A DNA stretch of 55,412 nt. It comes from Lachnospiraceae bacterium OF09-6. GTDB taxonomy: Bacteria; Bacillota; Clostridia; Lachnospirales; Lachnospiraceae. Positions 15,694-23,592 of this stretch are shown one piece after another. Numbering within the stretch: position 1 is the stretch's first letter; the number at the start of each line of letters is the position of its first letter. Location: positions 1 to 55,412 of the forward strand of contig QUMM01000021.1 of the NCBI GenBank assembly GCA_003435055.1, in the 5' to 3' direction. Made by a program: the position numbers and the translations under genes. The notes below the pieces were generated by a model that ran no database searches, was not told the origin of the DNA, and saw only the letters and a list, made by a program, of their open reading frames with translations.

Positions 15694-17100
15694 ATGATAA
15701 AGTTTGAAAATGTAAATGTAACAATACAAGGGAAAAGAATTCTGTCAGACGTGAATCTGAAGATACAGGATGGAGAGTTCGTATTGATATGCGGGGAAAG
15801 TGGATGTGGAAAAACCACAATAACAAAACTGATTAATGGATTGATTCCACATTTTGTGAGGGATGTCAGCGTAGATGGAACGATTACGGTTTGTGGGAAA
15901 AATGTTGCAGAGATGCCTATGTATGAAATTGCAGAATTTGTAGGGTCTGTTTTCCAGAATCCAAGGACTCAGTTTTTTTATACGAATTCTAATGCCGAGA
16001 TGGCATTTGGCCTGGAAAACAGAGGCGTGGAACCGGAATATATACGAAAAAGAATTAAGAATACAATAAATGAATTAGATATAGGGAAGCTGGAAGACCG
16101 AAATGTATTTTCCATGTCAGGTGGTGAGAAACAGCTTCTTGCGTTTGCATCAGTATATGCCATGAATCCGCAGATTTATGTGCTTGATGAGCCGTCGGCA
16201 AATCTTGACATGGCAGGAATCAAACGGTTGAGTGAAAGACTGAGTGTAATTAAGGAAAAAGGGCATGCGGTAGTTGTGGCGGAGCACAGACTTTCCTGGG
16301 TTCAGCAATTTGCAGATCGAATTCTTTATATGAAAGAAGGACATATAGAACGGGAATTTACACCATCGGAGTTCAGGACTTTGTCAGATTCAGAGCGGGA
16401 ACAGTTGGGATTAAGGAGTATAGTGCCGGAACAGATACAGATTCCGGAAATTTCCTGTGACTTGGAAAATGCAGAGCTTAAGGTGTGCAATCTTTCTTTT
16501 AAGAGAAAGAAACAGATGATTTTTCAGAATATTAGTTTATCTGCAAGAGAGGGAGACATCATTGGTATCACAGGGAAAAACGGTGCCGGAAAATCTACTT
16601 TTTGCAATTGCTTGTGCGGTCTACTTAAGCCCAAAGGTGGCGAGATTCTGTATCAAGGGAAAAAGCTGTCGGAAAAGGCCCGGACCAAACTGTTCGGGAT
16701 GGTCATGCAGGAAGTCAATCATCAGTTGTTTTCAGATAGTGTGAAAAATGAATGCCTGCTTGCAAATGAAGACGCTTCCGAACAGAAAATCAGGGAGCTG
16801 CTTGAAGAATTTGACTTGAAAGAGTATGCAGAATATCATCCGATGATATTATCTGGCGGACAAAGACAAAGGCTTGCTGTTTGCCAGGCAGTTATGAGTG
16901 GAAAAAAACTGCTTATTTTCGATGAACCTACCAGTGGACTGGATTTTAGGCATATGTGTCAGGTGGAAAAATTGATGAAACGGTTGGCAAAAGAAAAATA
17001 TATTATTATAGTTGTAACACATGACTATGAATTTTTAAATCGAACATGTAAGGGGTATATTAGAATAAATGAAAGAGCTAATATAGACTCTCTTATATAA
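15694..17100 (+). CDS. ECF transporter ATPase, two fused ATP-binding domains
   Basis: A 468-residue protein with two tandem ABC ATPase domains: Walker A GESGCGKTT with signature MSGGEKQLLAFA in the first half, and Walker A GKNGAGKST with signature LSGGQRQRLAVCQ in the second. Walker B motifs are YVLDEPSANLD and LIFDEPTSGLD. It therefore supplies both EcfA1-like and EcfA2-like functions in one chain. It ends the operon. No terminator is obvious before the minus-strand relaxase remnant. Confidence 0.9.
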   Translation: MIKFENVNVTIQGKRILSDVNLKIQDGEFVLICGESGCGKTTITKLINGLIPHFVRDVSVDGTITVCGKNVAEMPMYEIAEFVGSVFQNPRTQFFYTNSNAEMAFGLENRGVEPEYIRKRIKNTINELDIGKLEDRNVFSMSGGEKQLLAFASVYAMNPQIYVLDEPSANLDMAGIKRLSERLSVIKEKGHAVVVAEHRLSWVQQFADRILYMKEGHIEREFTPSEFRTLSDSEREQLGLRSIVPEQIQIPEISCDLENAELKVCNLSFKRKKQMIFQNISLSAREGDIIGITGKNGAGKSTFCNCLCGLLKPKGGEILYQGKKLSEKARTKLFGMVMQEVNHQLFSDSVKNECLLANEDASEQKIRELLEEFDLKEYAEYHPMILSGGQRQRLAVCQAVMSGKKLLIFDEPTSGLDFRHMCQVEKLMKRLAKEKYIIIVVTHDYEFLNRTCKGYIRINERANIDSLI

Positions 17101-17136
17101 GAAAAAAGAAATCTTATTAATGGGGCAGAACATGTA

Positions 17137-17648
17137 TTATACGACAGATTGAAAAAGATGTAAAATAGCAAGATTAATGCGTTCTTTGATACGTTCCTTA
17201 GTAAAATTTTTTCCTAAAGATTTAGTACTTCCACGCACTGGACGGGACATATCGGGAGAACGAAAGGTAATATATTTTCTGCTGTTTTCGCCAAAACCTG
17301 CGTTTTTTATTTCATATCCTTTAGCTTCCATAAATGTAAGAAATTCTGAATAAGTGGAAACGATTCGAATTGTCTGGTTGATATCTTTTCGCAGCTGTGC
17401 TTTTTTACTGGATTCAGATTTATTTGCAGCCCATTCATTGTATTTCATTCCCTTTTTACCATTTGGCATAATTGTGGACAGGTTATGTTCCTTGCATAAA
17501 GTGTCGCTGAGATTTCGTATTTTCCAGTAATTCTTTTACAGTCATAGTAATGAGAAAAAGTGATGTCATCTGCAGAGCAGAAAATTAAATGGTTATGTAC
17601 ATGACCTTTATCAGTGTGTGTTGTCAGAACATAGGAGCATTCGCCCAT
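17137..17648 (-). pseudogene. Relaxase (MobA/VirD2-like) fragment, frameshifted and truncated
   Basis: The minus strand encodes the histidine motif of relaxases (GHVHNHLIF) preceded by YVLTTHTDKG, then DCKR. The sequence then changes frame in the stretch WKIRNLSDTLCKEHNLSTI, and 17137-17469 continues with MPNGKKGMKYNEWAANKSESS and a C-terminal KERIKERI. The N-terminus with the catalytic Tyr and the C-terminal region are missing. It is a leftover of a conjugative or mobilisable element at the left side of the integrated element. Confidence 0.75.
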
Positions 17649-17923
17649 TATTATGAGTTTGTTATTGTTTGTAACTTGATTAACCATTGTACAGATGGCT
17701 AAAATAAAGGCTTTTTGTGCAAAATATATAAGAAAGTATAGAGAGAAATTTATGATTAGAGTTTTATTCATCTGCCACGGCACTCCAGTTTTATGATAAT
17801 GCATACCTTTGCAGAATGGGGCAACACAGGCAGAATATGGCGGAAAGCTTTGGAATTACTACGGTTTCGACTACTAAGGCTCATGGGCGGATAAGCCAGA
17901 ATAGTGGGAGAAATTGGAAATGT

Positions 17924-17953
17924 TCCTTAGTAGTAACCTACTACTAAGCGATG
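17924..17953. repeat. Candidate left attachment site (attL) with inverted repeat
   Basis: TCCTTAGTAGTA at 17924-17935 recurs exactly at 31810-31821, just beyond the last gene of the integrated element. Here it also forms a perfect palindrome CTTAGTAGT-aacct-ACTACTAAG. TACTACTAA is likewise present near both ends (17939 here; 31836 and 31849 at the right). The remaining 17649-18032 holds no gene that I can support. Confidence 0.4.
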
Positions 17954-17979
17954 GCAGATGTACAAGAGTTTGAACAGAT

Positions 17980-18023
17980 AAAGCCACAATCTTTGGTAGT
18001 AAGACTACCGGGATTGTGGTTTT
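17980..18023. terminator. Bidirectional-looking nested hairpin after hsdS
   Basis: AAAGCCACAATC (17980-17991) pairs with GATTGTGGTTTT (18012-18023) through 12 pairs including one G-U. An inner hairpin GGTAGT/ACTACC (17995-18000 with 18004-18009) lies inside. It is ten bases past the hsdS stop and is the likely end of the restriction-modification transcript. Confidence 0.5.
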
Positions 18024-18032
18024 ATCCGTTTA

Positions 18033-19409
18033 TTAAAATATTTCTTTTTCAAAATTGATAAGAGCATTGGTTTTACATTCATCGGCCTTAGCGCAATAAT
18101 TATTAGCACCATCTTTGGCATCAAAGTATTTTTTAATTATTTCTTGCTGAATAGGAATGGAAGGAACAGGGATGCGAATGGCACCAATTTCATCACTGTT
18201 AATATTACACTGACCTGCTGTCTGTCTACTTACAGCATCTATTTGCTTCCTTACTAATGGCAGCATAAATAGAATATTCACATACTCTGGGAGCACAAGG
18301 CTTGTATCAAATCTATATCTAATAAGATAAGAAGCATAAGTATAATCTCCATCTAGATTGAAGATCGCAGATTTGCCAACAAGCTCTTTGCTATTGGTAC
18401 GATTGATTAGAAAATCCCCCTTTTTTAACAACCATTTATCTGGTTCATTAGCCGTTGTGGCACTACTTTTGGGTAAGTATTTTAGCTGACTACAATCTAT
18501 TTCACCGTTTACAATGTTTGGCATTCTTAACATCGGAATCATGCCATCTTTTTGTGTTAAAGAAGCCTTTGAGGATAGGCCAAACAAAGATTCTTTCTGC
18601 AATTGTGATATTTCATAAGAAGGATATTTGAAGCTTTTATACACTTTTTCAAGTTTTCCTTCCTTGAGAATGTAAGCAACTTCCCACCTGTTCATATCAG
18701 AAAATGATATGGTCTGTATTAGATTTGCAACCTCTGTGGTCTTCGGAGGCTCATCTTTTAAGTTTGAAACGTCAGCTTGAATACTTAGCAATAAACCATC
18801 GCTGTAATCATTAGCCATTTTGATATTTTCTTCTGCTTCATTAAGCTTAGCATGATATGCGTCAAGAATTATCTGTTGGTCAGACACGTTAGGAACGGGG
18901 GCTTTTATAGCTGCTAGTTTTTCAAAATGCAATGTTTGTCTAACTGAACCAGTTGTCGAATCCTTGATAAGCTTATTGAAGAAATCACTTTTCATCATCA
19001 GCCACAAATATTCAGGTAGAATAGTATCCTTACAACTAAAAACAACATATGCAGGACTTATATAACTACCTTTCAAATTAGGTGTTTTTATTCCTATTGA
19101 ACCTACATTAATTCGATATGGGTTGTAGGCTAACCAATTATCTTTTACAACATGGTACTTTTGTTTAATTTTGCTTCCTTTTTCAGTAGAACCATCAAAC
19201 ATACCGATTTTATTTGACACGCCTAATATGGTGAATTCTTTGGTAGGCTCATCAGATAGTTGTATTTTTTCTGTTTGATGAATTAAATGTTTTCCTAATT
19301 CCTCCACGGGATATTTTGAAAGTATCTTTGCAAAAAAGAACTGTTTCACATCCCATTGGGAAAATGAAGAAAAAGGAACAGTTGAAAGTAGTGCTGGTTT
19401 ATTGCTCAT
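18033..19409 (-). CDS. hsdS: Restriction-modification specificity subunit (HsdS-like)
   Basis: A 458-residue protein built as two target-recognition domains separated and followed by helical spacers. Each half ends with the typical HsdS signature: KAPVPNVSDQQIILDAY (about 165-185) and IRIPVPSIPIQQEIIKKY (about 415-435). It dictates DNA sequence recognition for the methylase. The ATG overlaps the end of the methylase gene by 11 bases, giving tight coupling. No HsdR translocase gene follows. The two recognition domains predict a bipartite target. Confidence 0.9.
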   Translation of the reverse strand: MSNKPALLSTVPFSSFSQWDVKQFFFAKILSKYPVEELGKHLIHQTEKIQLSDEPTKEFTILGVSNKIGMFDGSTEKGSKIKQKYHVVKDNWLAYNPYRINVGSIGIKTPNLKGSYISPAYVVFSCKDTILPEYLWLMMKSDFFNKLIKDSTTGSVRQTLHFEKLAAIKAPVPNVSDQQIILDAYHAKLNEAEENIKMANDYSDGLLLSIQADVSNLKDEPPKTTEVANLIQTISFSDMNRWEVAYILKEGKLEKVYKSFKYPSYEISQLQKESLFGLSSKASLTQKDGMIPMLRMPNIVNGEIDCSQLKYLPKSSATTANEPDKWLLKKGDFLINRTNSKELVGKSAIFNLDGDYTYASYLIRYRFDTSLVLPEYVNILFMLPLVRKQIDAVSRQTAGQCNINSDEIGAIRIPVPSIPIQQEIIKKYFDAKDGANNYCAKADECKTNALINFEKEIF

Positions 19410-20940
19410 TCAACACCACCTCCTGACTACCAATATACCTACAATATTTTCCGTCGGTATTCATGGCATAGATTATTTCATTGTTTAAAACTGGCCATAA
19501 ATTATTCTGTATTCTATAAGCTGAGTATTCATCTACTAACTGCGGTAACTGATTTCCTTCGGATGCAGCACCAGTCGTTGTGATTCCAGCATCATCAATC
19601 TTTGCAATAGGAATATCATAATCAAACTTCTTCTTAACAACCGGTTTGGTCTCTTCATCAATCTGCTTATAAAGTTCCTTCAATTCTTTTTCAGCAGTTT
19701 TCTTATTTAGCCTATTGTCAGCTTGCTCTTTTTTGATTGTTGTTATTTCTGTCTCAACTGATGTTGTATTTTTCTTGTCCTTCTTTGCCTGCTTAAGCTT
19801 TGTCTGTGCCTTCTTAAGGTCATCTTTAAGTGATTCCGTGAGAGCATCTGCTTTAGCAATAGTGGCTTCTAATTTGTCAATTTCTGCTTGGTGTAAAGCT
19901 GTTACTTCAGCAAGTGCTTCAGACTTGCAATTTGCATATTCAGATTCTTCATCATTTGTGAATCTTCGCATAAAAACAAGACTTGGTTTTACAGTTGCGC
20001 CTGCAGCTATAAATACATCCTGTGGGATAGAGCAAATCAGAATAATTTTTGCTTTTCCTTCAAAATATTCTCTAACAGCCTGCAGGTTTTTATTGTTTAG
20101 AACGCCTTCTGGGAGTACCATCCCCATACGACCTCCTTTTTTTAGAAGTCGTAAGCATCTTTCCATAAATAAAACTTCTGTCAGTGTAGAAGTATTACCT
20201 AAATCGTAAAGAGATAGTAATGACTCGCCGATATGGTCATCAACCTGCTTTAGGGCTTCATCGTAAGCTGCACCATATTTTTTCTTATATTTTTTCTTCA
20301 TTTCTTCGTCAGTGAATTTATCTGCTTCTGAAATGAGCTGACCTCTATCCACATTCTGACCAAAAGGTGGATTTGTTAAGATAACATCAAATCTCTCTTC
20401 AAAAATACCATTAACATTAAGCAACCCGTCATGATGATGCACACCACCATGACCATCGCCATGCATAATCATGTTCATTTTAGATGTACGAGCCATACGT
20501 GGATTAGCATCTGTACCATAAATGCAATTCCTAGAAAGCTGATACATTCGACTACCCTCAATGCCAGTATCTAATTCAGTATTTAATGCTGCTTGCATTT
20601 TATCTATGGAATGACTTATCTTTACTTGTTTATCTTCTGGAAGAGCATCGTAGTCATTCCCTTCAATGGAAAGTCTTAAAGAATCCTTTTTTGAACGGAT
20701 ATCTGCCTCTATTTTTTCTCTTACATATTCAAAAGCCTTAATTAAGAATCCACCAGAGCCACAGGTAGGGTCACAAATTACCTCACCCTCTTGAGGGTCA
20801 AGAATCTCTGTCATAAAATCAACGATAGTTCTAGGGGTGAAGAACTGTCCTAATTCGCCTCTGAATGTTGTTCCGAGGAATTCTTCGAATGCTATTCCTT
20901 TAACGTCATCTTGCGTATCGGATAGATTTAAATGTTTCAA
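19399..20940 (-). CDS. hsdM: N-6 adenine DNA methylase domain (HsdM-like), distal part of a frameshifted gene
   Basis: A 513-residue product with the FTPRTIVDFM motif and adenine methylase motif I DPTCGSGGF (57-65) and catalytic NPPF (190-193). A long charged coiled coil lies about 350-435, with a C-terminal region that contacts the specificity subunit. The reading frame is one base off from the preceding nuclease-domain frame: LETFNLSDTQDDVKG would be continuous if one A in TTTAAAT (about 20927-20929) were removed. A separate start at TTG 20938-20940 with GGAG upstream is possible but weak. Probably one polypeptide of about 800 residues. Confidence 0.88.
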   Translation of the reverse strand: MKHLNLSDTQDDVKGIAFEEFLGTTFRGELGQFFTPRTIVDFMTEILDPQEGEVICDPTCGSGGFLIKAFEYVREKIEADIRSKKDSLRLSIEGNDYDALPEDKQVKISHSIDKMQAALNTELDTGIEGSRMYQLSRNCIYGTDANPRMARTSKMNMIMHGDGHGGVHHHDGLLNVNGIFEERFDVILTNPPFGQNVDRGQLISEADKFTDEEMKKKYKKKYGAAYDEALKQVDDHIGESLLSLYDLGNTSTLTEVLFMERCLRLLKKGGRMGMVLPEGVLNNKNLQAVREYFEGKAKIILICSIPQDVFIAAGATVKPSLVFMRRFTNDEESEYANCKSEALAEVTALHQAEIDKLEATIAKADALTESLKDDLKKAQTKLKQAKKDKKNTTSVETEITTIKKEQADNRLNKKTAEKELKELYKQIDEETKPVVKKKFDYDIPIAKIDDAGITTTGAASEGNQLPQLVDEYSAYRIQNNLWPVLNNEIIYAMNTDGKYCRYIGSQEVVLNEQ

Positions 20941-21796
20941 GTTTCTCCAAGATTTGAATGAAACTATTCTCTCTGATATTTATTTCGTCTTTATCATCAA
21001 ATAATCTGTCATCTTTAAAGAACTCTTTAGTAGTTCTAAATAAAAACTGCATGTAAGAGAGTGCGTATAAGTCAGTGCCCTTTAGACCCGGTCTAACATT
21101 TTTTTCGTGATTTTGGGCAGCATCAAGGTATTCCTGTTTTGTGAATACTTTCATACCCTTATTGTCACGCTCGAATCTAATTTTCATGAAAAGTAGTTTG
21201 CTGATTTCGTCAAACGCAGCCTCTGGAGATAGCTTATCATTATTCCTAATTATGTTATGACAAGCGCGTAACGTCTTTGTGAATTCATCACGTGTAAAAA
21301 GCTTGGTTTGATTTTTGATTTGTTCAATTCTTGCAGTATCATCTACATCTTTAGCAGTAGGAATAGCTACAACTTCATCTAATTTTTGAGGTAAATATGC
21401 AGGGTCTACATTAAAATATTTTGTTTCTTTTTCGTTTGTTGTTACAAAGAATTCTGCATGTGCCCAAGAAGCATAATTAAATCCTTGGTAATAATCTTCA
21501 ACTCGAACCTTAACATTTTCAGCTTTGCACTCTACTACAATAAAAGCAGCCTTTTTGTCTTTTTTGTCCTGCTCACTTTTCCAAATTACAATATCTGCGC
21601 GAGCTTTACCTTGACCACGTTTGGAGTTATTTACTTTAAGTTCCTGATCCATTTGTTCAAGAGAATATCCATATTTGTTAGCAAGAATAGCGATGTAATA
21701 TTGACGAACTCTTTCTTCTGGTGTTGATACGTGCCATGCTTTCTTTAAGGGACAATATATTTTCCCGTCTTTTTCTTGTACTTCTAAATCTGCCAT
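20906..21796 (-). CDS. HSDR_N-type nuclease domain joined to the methylase N-terminal helices
   Basis: A 296-residue product. The first 130 residues have the PD-(D/E)xK nuclease pattern of HSDR_N_2 domains: Asp68 in ARADIVIW and Glu89-Cys-Lys91 in IVVECKA. The remaining residues (LFTRDEFTKTLRACHNIIRNN onward) match the helical N-terminal domain of HsdM. It ends out of frame 35 bases into the methylase frame. Together nuclease, methylase and the separate specificity subunit resemble BcgI-type (type IIB) systems, which need no translocase. The start ATG follows GGAGGA. Confidence 0.82.
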   Translation of the reverse strand: MADLEVQEKDGKIYCPLKKAWHVSTPEERVRQYYIAILANKYGYSLEQMDQELKVNNSKRGQGKARADIVIWKSEQDKKDKKAAFIVVECKAENVKVRVEDYYQGFNYASWAHAEFFVTTNEKETKYFNVDPAYLPQKLDEVVAIPTAKDVDDTARIEQIKNQTKLFTRDEFTKTLRACHNIIRNNDKLSPEAAFDEISKLLFMKIRFERDNKGMKVFTKQEYLDAAQNHEKNVRPGLKGTDLYALSYMQFLFRTTKEFFKDDRLFDDKDEINIRENSFIQILEKLETFKSIRYAR

Positions 21797-22013
21797 TATG
21801 TATGTCCTCCGTTAACCCCATGGGGGAGTATTATCTCTGTAACTATTCATCCTAAAGACCGATGCCCCCTCACACACGTTTTTTCGCGAAATTGCATAGG
21901 GGGGATTCCGGTGTCTTTTAACATATTTTATATAATATCATAGCACATAATTGCATGTAGCTGGCTGACATTAGATACAATAATCTATTTGCCTTTCCGC
22001 CAAATCATATAAA

Positions 22014-23129
22014 TTAATGTGCTTTTTTCTTAATTTTTTGAGCCTTTTCAATGGCTTTTCGCTCACGATAGGCTTTTTGCTTTCGGGCATTTCGAACCTT
22101 CTGGCATTCTTCGGCATCACAAAATTCCTGTCGGTTACTTTTTCGGATTATGAATTTACCACAGTTCCGACAACGAATCATAATGCCTTCTGGACGATTA
22201 TCCGATTTGCCTTTATCTTCTGGTGCAGGGTCTTCGGAAAGCATTCTTGCAAGTGTCAGCCATGCAATATCAAATACAGAATTAATATCGGTAGAAAATT
22301 CTAATCGGTTAGTGCGGGGATCTACCTTTAATTTCATGGTAAATTCCGGAATGATGTCAATAAGAGCATTCCGCAATTCATCGTAATCGTCATATGGTGT
22401 AGTAGTAAATTCTCCGGTTGGAGGTTTTTCTGCCGGATGATTTTTAATGTACTCATTATCAATTCGCATTTCTTCTATGAGGTTTCCTTTTGCATCCCCA
22501 TAATCTAAGTCATCCGGTATTGCAACGATAGGATGCTTATATTTATCAAAGAAAGAGTAGCCCTCAAAGTATTTTCCTTCTTTGGATAAATCATATGCAG
22601 CTTCGTCATCGGCAATACAGATACCTTCGAGAGCAACATAAAACATGACTGCATTATATAATTTTCCGAGGTCATCTAAGAAGTTGTTAATCTCGAATGT
22701 TCCGTCTTTTTCTACCATTTCTGCATCGAAGCTATTTATATCAAACGATTCATTCAATTCAGAATAAATGAAATCAATATTATATGGATGCATATTATTT
22801 GTACACCATTCCATGATGAGCTGTGTATATGGAATTTTATTATCAAAGCTGTTTATCTGCATTGCCAGATTGCAAAGGCTGGTAAGCAGTCCCTGTCCGG
22901 AAAGAAAATCTTCTTTAGGAAAGATGGGTTCATATCCGGGGCGGCAAAATGGTGTTGCGCAATAATCATCGCTTTTATCAATATCAAGTTCATATTTCTT
23001 GAATCGGAAAGGGTGGTAAATCAGTTGCCCGATACCACCGATTTCTTTAAATCCTAATATATCTGTTGTTTTATCTGCTTCTGATGGGATCACCTCATCA
23101 TTCCAGTTTAATGGCATATCATACCTCAT
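22014..23129 (-). CDS. Uncharacterised protein with C-terminal CGNR-like zinc finger
   Basis: A 371-residue protein of unknown function. Most of it (1-320) is acidic and aromatic without a motif I recognise. Residues about 325-360 form a treble-clef zinc finger of the CRNCGKFIIRKSNRQEFCDAEEC kind, followed by a strongly basic tail (RKQKAYRERKAIEKAQKIKKKAH), suggesting nucleic-acid binding. It is transcribed away from the replication genes, from a promoter flanked by GTTAC/GTAAC half-sites, so it may be a regulator of the mobile element. Confidence concerns its being a real gene and the zinc finger; the role is inference. Confidence 0.7.
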   Translation of the reverse strand: MRYDMPLNWNDEVIPSEADKTTDILGFKEIGGIGQLIYHPFRFKKYELDIDKSDDYCATPFCRPGYEPIFPKEDFLSGQGLLTSLCNLAMQINSFDNKIPYTQLIMEWCTNNMHPYNIDFIYSELNESFDINSFDAEMVEKDGTFEINNFLDDLGKLYNAVMFYVALEGICIADDEAAYDLSKEGKYFEGYSFFDKYKHPIVAIPDDLDYGDAKGNLIEEMRIDNEYIKNHPAEKPPTGEFTTTPYDDYDELRNALIDIIPEFTMKLKVDPRTNRLEFSTDINSVFDIAWLTLARMLSEDPAPEDKGKSDNRPEGIMIRCRNCGKFIIRKSNRQEFCDAEECQKVRNARKQKAYRERKAIEKAQKIKKKAH

Positions 23130-23144
23130 TCCAATCGTTAATTC

Positions 23145-23240
23145 GTAACCGTTAGCGTTACCGTCAGTTTTTGAACTTCGGTTACATTATAGCTTAAAAT
23201 ATTCATGAAAACAATAAAAAGTTACACAAAATGCTGTAAC
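23145..23240 (-). promoter_or_regulatory. Promoter of the zinc-finger gene with GTAAC/GTTAC half-sites
   Basis: On the minus strand TTGTTT (complement of 23209-23214) and TATAAT (complement of 23186-23191) are separated by 17 bases. Around them GTAAC or GTTAC occurs at 23145, 23157, 23181, 23221 and 23236. The first two form an inverted pair, and GTTACA/TGTAAC (23221-23226 with 23235-23240) forms a perfect one. The clustering suggests an operator for a local regulator. Confidence 0.45.
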
Positions 23241-23383
23241 GGATTTGTACCTTGACAATTCCATCCCGTTCTCAATGAACAAGCCTTTGTTACTGCGGGG
23301 ACTGGTAGCCGCCATGAGCGGTAGCAGAGAAACGACCATTGAAGAGACGGACGCAACAAAATCTACGAAAGGAGCAACATCTT

Positions 23384-23560
23384 ATGGAGAAAACAACTAT
23401 GAGTGTGCAGGAATTATCTGCACAGATGGGAATCAGCCTGCCAAAGGCATATGAACTGGTAAAGACACCGGGATTTCCGACAATACGAATCGGAGCAAGA
23501 ATTCTGATTCCGATTGAAGCCTATAAAGAATGGCTTGTAAGAACATCTATTAATCATTAA
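23384..23560 (+). CDS. AlpA/excisionase-type helix-turn-helix protein
   Basis: A 58-residue protein starting at ATG 23384 (AAAGGAG 11 bases upstream). It is essentially one winged helix: MSVQELSAQMGISLPKAYELVKTPGFPTIRIG, then a beta hairpin RILIPIEAYKEWL. This is the MerR-like fold shared by AlpA and small excisionases. It lies 32 bases before the primase-helicase gene and likely regulates element replication or excision. A separate Tn916-like Xis is encoded near the integrase, so this one is more likely a regulator. Confidence 0.8.
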   Translation: MEKTTMSVQELSAQMGISLPKAYELVKTPGFPTIRIGARILIPIEAYKEWLVRTSINH

Positions 23561-23592
23561 ACAGGATTGCAGAAAAGGAGGAGGTGAACAGG

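Noticed and set aside
23245..23454. Plus-strand open frame before the AlpA-like gene
   Set aside because: Overlaps the true start of the AlpA-like gene in another frame and has no ribosome site.
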